64,000 nt of DNA, taken from Lycium barbarum. Its lineage: Eukaryota; Streptophyta; Magnoliopsida; Solanales; Solanaceae. Location: NCBI RefSeq assembly GCF_019175385.1, contig NC_083341.1:89926321-89990320 (forward strand). Direction: 5' to 3'. The notes below the pieces were generated by a model. It saw only the letters and a program-made list of their open reading frames with translations. It was not told the DNA's origin and did not search any database. A program made the position numbers and the translations under genes. This document shows positions 59,806 to 64,000 of this stretch, in pieces. Numbering within the stretch: the first letter of the stretch is position 1; each line of letters begins with the position of its first letter.

Positions 59806-62705
59806 TGTCACGACCCATCCCCGTGGGCCGCGACTGGCACCCTACTTGGGTACCCAGACCAAATTACATATTCATTGCCAAATCCAAACTTATTTCAGAA
59901 TTTCATAAAAGTCATATCAAACATAGTTTATATCAAAATATGTCTTAAGTGGTCGCACAAATCAAAATGTCATATCGGATCCAAACTGAGCGGCGGAATA
60001 GACATCGCCGGTCAAAAATGCAAATATAAGCATAAGGGCCATTCAGGGCCAGAAAAACAAAATCAGACAAACATATATAGGACCCTCGCCCTACATATAT
60101 GACTACAGGCCTCTACGAACTCAAAACAAAGACATATGGCGAGACAGGGCCCCGCCGTACCCAAATAGTCAAATGTATAGAATATACATAGCAAAAGGGA
60201 GTCTGTACCAAAAGTGGACTCCGAGTCGAGAAGGAGTACTCTGAAGTAGCAAAGAGTGAAGCCTACAGTGGAGGATCACCAATATCTGCACCTGCGGGCA
60301 TGAAACGCAGCCCCCGAAGAAAGGGGGTCAGTACGAAATATGTACTGAGTATGTAAAGCACGAAGTACAGAAATATGGGCCAAAACCGAAAGCAAATCAG
60401 ATGACAAAGTGGAGTACAAATCAGTACGTCAAAATCCGTATCAAAATAATATACGTATACATAATGCAAACAAAATCATGCAAACGCTTAAGAACGTGGT
60501 CGCCACTCCGACGCTGACGCCACACACAACATAACACCAGAAGGTTTCAAATCTCCGTACATCCCCGAACACAAACACAACATAGGTGAGTGTATCGCAT
60601 CACGAGCCATATCACAGCATAACTCCAAACGGAACCCGGCCCTATGGCGAGGCCTCGGGAACCGGAACACAGTATACAGCCGAATTATCACAAGGCGCAC
60701 GAATCATAACCGGCCCGGGAACCGGTGAACGAAGTCATAATAGGGCACGAGCGGAGTCGTGAGCAAACAAAAGCAATACATATTTCAAAATAGTCTTTCA
60801 AAATATAATAAGTTCATATATCCCTTCATAAACCAAAAATAGTCAAATCGTTAGTTGGTACGAATGTTCATTCCACAAAACGTTTTCAAAGTAGTGCATA
60901 TAACTCAAAAGCGTAATTTAACATATCATAGTAATCGAAGCATATCTCATAGAGGAACGTTTCGAAATCAAAGGGGTCATATCGAACTTTATTCAAAAGG
61001 AGAGCCCGATAGGACAAACAGGGCGTCTCGGGGTTAGCGGGCCCACCTCGAGTCAAATTGTGGTGGCGAACATAGTTTACGAACATTTATAGGCCAAAAG
61101 GTCATACATAATCATTATCAAGTGACCCGATCACATTTTGATAGGTTTCGGGCGATTGGTGGCATTCTAGCCAAAATAGAGCCCTTAGGCTTCAATTGAA
61201 TTGAATGAATAGTAACTTTTCTGTGGATCGGGTTTCGAGGAGCAGAAATGCTCCGGAGGTTCCAATATTCACCTAACATACTAAGACATGCCAAACGAAG
61301 AAGTGAGAAGCTTTACATACCTTATAGACGTCTTATGCTCTCCTTAAAATCAACTCCCGTTTCGTCCGAAATCTGCAAATGGTCAAAGTTACCAATTTGA
61401 GACTCTTAGGCTTAAAGTTCCCATTAACTTGAGTTTTGTCTACCAAAATTTCGGCAGCATTTCCCCTATAAATCTAACACCCCCGAGACTTGGCTCGGCT
61501 CAAAATACATCAACAACAACAGCCCACACATCATCAAACAACACAAATCACATTCAAACCATACTAACTTCAAAATTCTACCTTATTACATAAGTTGGCA
61601 ACTTTTCATTCAAGCTTCAACATTCCAAATCTATATCCACATTATTGTATTCATTGAATCATTCAAGATTATTCAATCACATCTCAAATAGGTTCCAAAC
61701 CATATACAAACTTCCCAAAGTTCACTACTTTCCATACTTTACTCAAAACGTCAAAAATTTACGACGAACATTCTAACTTTCATTGTTTCGTTCCGAATTC
61801 ATTAACATCAACCATAAGTCATATTTAGGGCCTTTAGTATCATAAATATACAATGATATACACAAATATACCAAAGGTATATACTTTCCGATAATGTTCC
61901 GAAATCCTTTTCCAACGCCAATTCAATTCATTAATCATTCATTTACGACATAAAGGTCACAACGACACATTAAACAAACTAAACAAAATCAAATTCACAT
62001 TCTTTCTCCCTCCTAGGGCTCACGGCCAACCACACCCTTCTCACACACACACGCCATGCACAAACACAACACCATTCCATAATCTTCATGCAACATCAAT
62101 CACTATAACATATAAACCCATTTCATAACATAAAAACATAGATTTCTCACCTTTTTCTTGAAAATCCGACTTGCCGCAAACGTGGTTCTTGTGCCAAACT
62201 AATTGTACCCCGTTGAAGAGGGTCTTGAGTACTTCACAACTATGCAAAAATCAAGATTTTTGGATCAAACACAAAGGCTTGGGAATTTTTTTTTTTCCTT
62301 TTCTCTATTCGGCCGAGAGCCTATTTGGAGTGGTGTTCTTCAATTTTGTTTTGTTCTTGATAATTCTAAGTGTTATGTTGATATATATCCATATAGGGGT
62401 CATGTGCATAGCACATGACCTTTAAAAGTGGGCTTGGACCAATGCTATGGCCGGCCACTTCAAGATTTTTGGGCCTCAATTTTGTTTTATATTTTTCTTG
62501 GCCCAATTCATTAAACGTCCCGTTTTGTAATTCCCGAAACTAATTTCCGAAATTTCAAATTTACCCTCGGCCTTCCCCGATGTCTTAACATCAATGATTC
62601 CATAACCAACGTAGTCATATTCACTAAAATCAAAATATTTCCTTATAACACACAAATCTTAATTATTTCTCGATTTCCAATTATATGAAAACACGGGACA
62701 TAACA
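59806..62705 (-). repeat. 5' LTR of element H
   Basis: 2900 bp, same termini as the 3' copy. Palindrome pair at 60310-60347. The small open frames it shares with the other LTR copy are not genes. Confidence 0.94.
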
Positions 62706-62710
62706 GTACG
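62706..62710 (+). repeat. Target-site duplication of element H, right copy (GTACG)
   Basis: GTACG directly after the LTR edge; identical to 51689-51693. Confidence 0.95.
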
Positions 62711-63029
62711 GGTATGTCGGGGCCCTGTCCCGATTCATATGATTCAAGTGTTTACTCATAGAGACTTTGCAGACAGTGTCCTGTGGTTAGTATGTTGAGA
62801 TGTCATGTGTTGAGTAAAGCGACCATGTAGGCCGATATGTCAGTTTTACTTACTCGGGTTTTGATTAATTGAGTATCGTTCGCAAATTTCTATGGTTTGA
62901 CGGAAAGTACTTTATTTTATTTCCAAATTTTTTCTATATGTCTAGTTTCATTATGTGAATGCCAGAGGGTTCCTCATCTCTATGTAAGAGCTGGGTGACG
63001 TCATGCCCTGATCAGATCGGGGTGTGACA

Positions 63030-63034
63030 GTATT
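63030..63034 (+). repeat. Target-site duplication of solo LTR G, right copy (GTATT)
   Basis: GTATT directly after ggggtgtgaca; identical to 49225-49229. Confidence 0.93.
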
Positions 63035-64000
63035 GTAATTGTTGTGTTTATGGACTGTTTTGAGCATGTTGTGGCCGTGTGGCTGGGCTGATTTACATGT
63101 ATAGAGATGGTATCTAATGTTGTTGGTGTGTTGATGAGATTATTCTCCTTGATTGTGAAGAAAGGAAGTGTATATTGTTGTTGTATGTTGAAAAATATCG
63201 TGTGGGATGTTTTATGGAATATTTTGGTATTGATGATGATGTGCTTGATATTAGTATTACTATTGTTGATGTTTTGTTGGTATTGTGATTTCGGGCTAGG
63301 GATATAAATAAGGGAGATGCTACCCGAATTTCGACAGATTTTAAATGGAATTAATTTGAGCGCTTAAGACAAGCATATGACGATAAGCCTAATGATAATA
63401 TGAATTCTCTTGAATGTAGATTTACGAGCTTAGGAGGATAAGCATTAAATAGTTAAAGTTAAGACGACCGAAAAGGTATGTTAAGGCTAGTCCCTTTCTT
63501 TCAAAAGGGACGATTCCTATGTTATGATTCCATATATGTTTGCATAACCTTCTTGCTTCCAAAAGTTAGAAGTTCATGATTCTTAAAAGCTTCTTATGAT
63601 ACTAAAGATGAGATGTTTTCTATGATGAACATGATGATGATGATTTTAATTCTAGAAATTCCAAAGCTCATGATTTTAAGGTTGTTCTGAGATTATTGAG
63701 CTTATTTCATGATTTCCTTGATTTTACTCATTATTGTTGATCTCACTTTATAATAATTGTTCCTTCAAGGTGAGATATAGTGATGATGATTGTTCCATAC
63801 TATAAATCGGAGGTTACTGACCTTACATCACTCCGATAAAGTTGTAGCTTTCATATGAGCTTTCATGCATACTATTTACATTATGTATATAAACGTTATA
63901 TTTATGGATCGGGCCGTACGTTCCTCGACACTAACATATTATACTTATGGATCGGGTCGTACATTCCTCGGCACTAAGATATTATACTTATGGATCGGGC
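63035..64000 (+). repeat. 3' LTR of element F, second part, running off the window
   Basis: From 63262 it matches the 5' LTR of F at 17573 with scattered differences. The minisatellite begins at 63898 and is cut by the window end. The LTR terminus and F's own TSD lie outside. Confidence 0.87.
63898..64000 (+). repeat. Minisatellite in the 3' LTR of F, start only
   Basis: Two full copies and a partial third of the unit atggatcgggccgtacgttc and following bases, as at 18190-18712. Confidence 0.9.

Larger units (their letters stand above)
51694..62705 (-). mobile_element. Element H: full-length Tekay/Del-type retrotransposon, minus strand, coding region broken
   Basis: LTRs at 51694-54619 (3') and 59806-62705 (5'), primer site, gag-pol and polypurine tract, with a perfect TSD GTACG inside solo LTR G. 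The LTRs are nearly identical by eye over long stretches. The clearest difference is a block of about 30 bp present at 51938 and absent near 60050. It is probably one of the youngest insertions, yet its gag-pol has a frameshift, several stops and a mutated integrase. Confidence 0.95.
49230..63029 (+). mobile_element. Solo LTR G, split by element H
   Basis: Parts 49230-51693 and 62711-63029 make a 2.78-kb LTR (tgttacaccccagaaaattt to ggggtgtgaca) with flanking GTATT. No interior, primer site or second LTR is present, so it arose by LTR-LTR recombination. A TATA-like ctatttaagg is near 49801. A ggagatgctgcccg block, hairpin modules (51138-51370) and the palindrome cagtacatatttcgtactg (51514-51532) show kinship with the other LTRs. 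Confidence 0.9.
17573..64000 (+). mobile_element. Element F: host of the nested stack, non-autonomous or decayed gypsy element
   Basis: 5' LTR (truncated) 17573-19303, primer site 19308, interior 19304-22506 and 47407-48461, and 3' LTR 48462-49229 continuing at 63035 and running off the window. The LTR halves match: 17573 onward corresponds to 63262 onward. Comparison with the 3' LTR shows that roughly the first 1 kb of the 5' LTR is missing. The interior, about 4.3 kb once E is removed, is purine-rich with no recognisable gag or pol. Elements E and G (and through them C, D and H) lie inside it. Confidence 0.85.

Overview
This window looks like a piece of a dicot plant nuclear genome, most likely Solanaceae. 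The basis is the abundance of long-LTR Ty3/gypsy chromoviruses of the Tekay/Del type, initiator-Met-tRNA primer sites, a tRNA-derived SINE, a MITE-like inverted repeat and one plant-type C2H2 zinc-finger gene. The family-level taxonomy is recognition, not proof. About 90% of the window is LTR retrotransposon sequence, and there is only one candidate host gene.

Layout. 1-3425: broken 3' end of a gypsy element (A) with its 3' LTR. 3426-6217: unique intergenic DNA with a MITE, a poly-C tract, a minus-strand SINE and a TATA box. 6223-16255: element B, a full-length but defective retrotransposon flanked by the target-site duplication (TSD) GTTAT. It sits between that TATA box and the start codon of a small C2H2 zinc-finger gene (16333-16604, frameshifted). 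16605-17572: gene 3' flank with a diverged tandem duplication, each copy headed by a poly-G tract. 17573 to the window end: a nested stack founded on element F.

The stack resolves by TSDs. F (LTR 17573-19303, purine-rich internal DNA 19304-22506 and 47407-48461, 3' LTR 48462-49229 and 63035-64000+) was hit by E (22507-47401, TSD AACGT). E was hit by D (32162-43168, TSD AAAAG), which splits E's pol in frame. E also received C (22630-30975, minus strand). A later deletion removed almost all of C's 3' LTR together with E's gag/protease and most of E's 5' LTR, leaving an 8-bp filler. F's 3' LTR was hit by G, now a solo LTR (49230-63029, TSD GTATT), and G was hit by H (51694-62705, minus strand, TSD GTACG).

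Coding content. C, D and H carry gag-pol readable as one polyprotein (gag with CCHC knuckle, protease, RT, RNase H, integrase, chromodomain-like tail). All are broken by stops, frameshifts or lost catalytic residues, so none looks autonomous. C is closest to intact: one frame of about 1640 codons with four stops. B has lost most of pol and instead carries non-coding DNA that includes a recognisable 5S rRNA-derived segment. F has no recognisable coding region and looks like a non-autonomous or very old element. The LTRs share unusual internal structure: tandem hairpin modules, a 42-bp minisatellite, and a conserved pair of palindromes.
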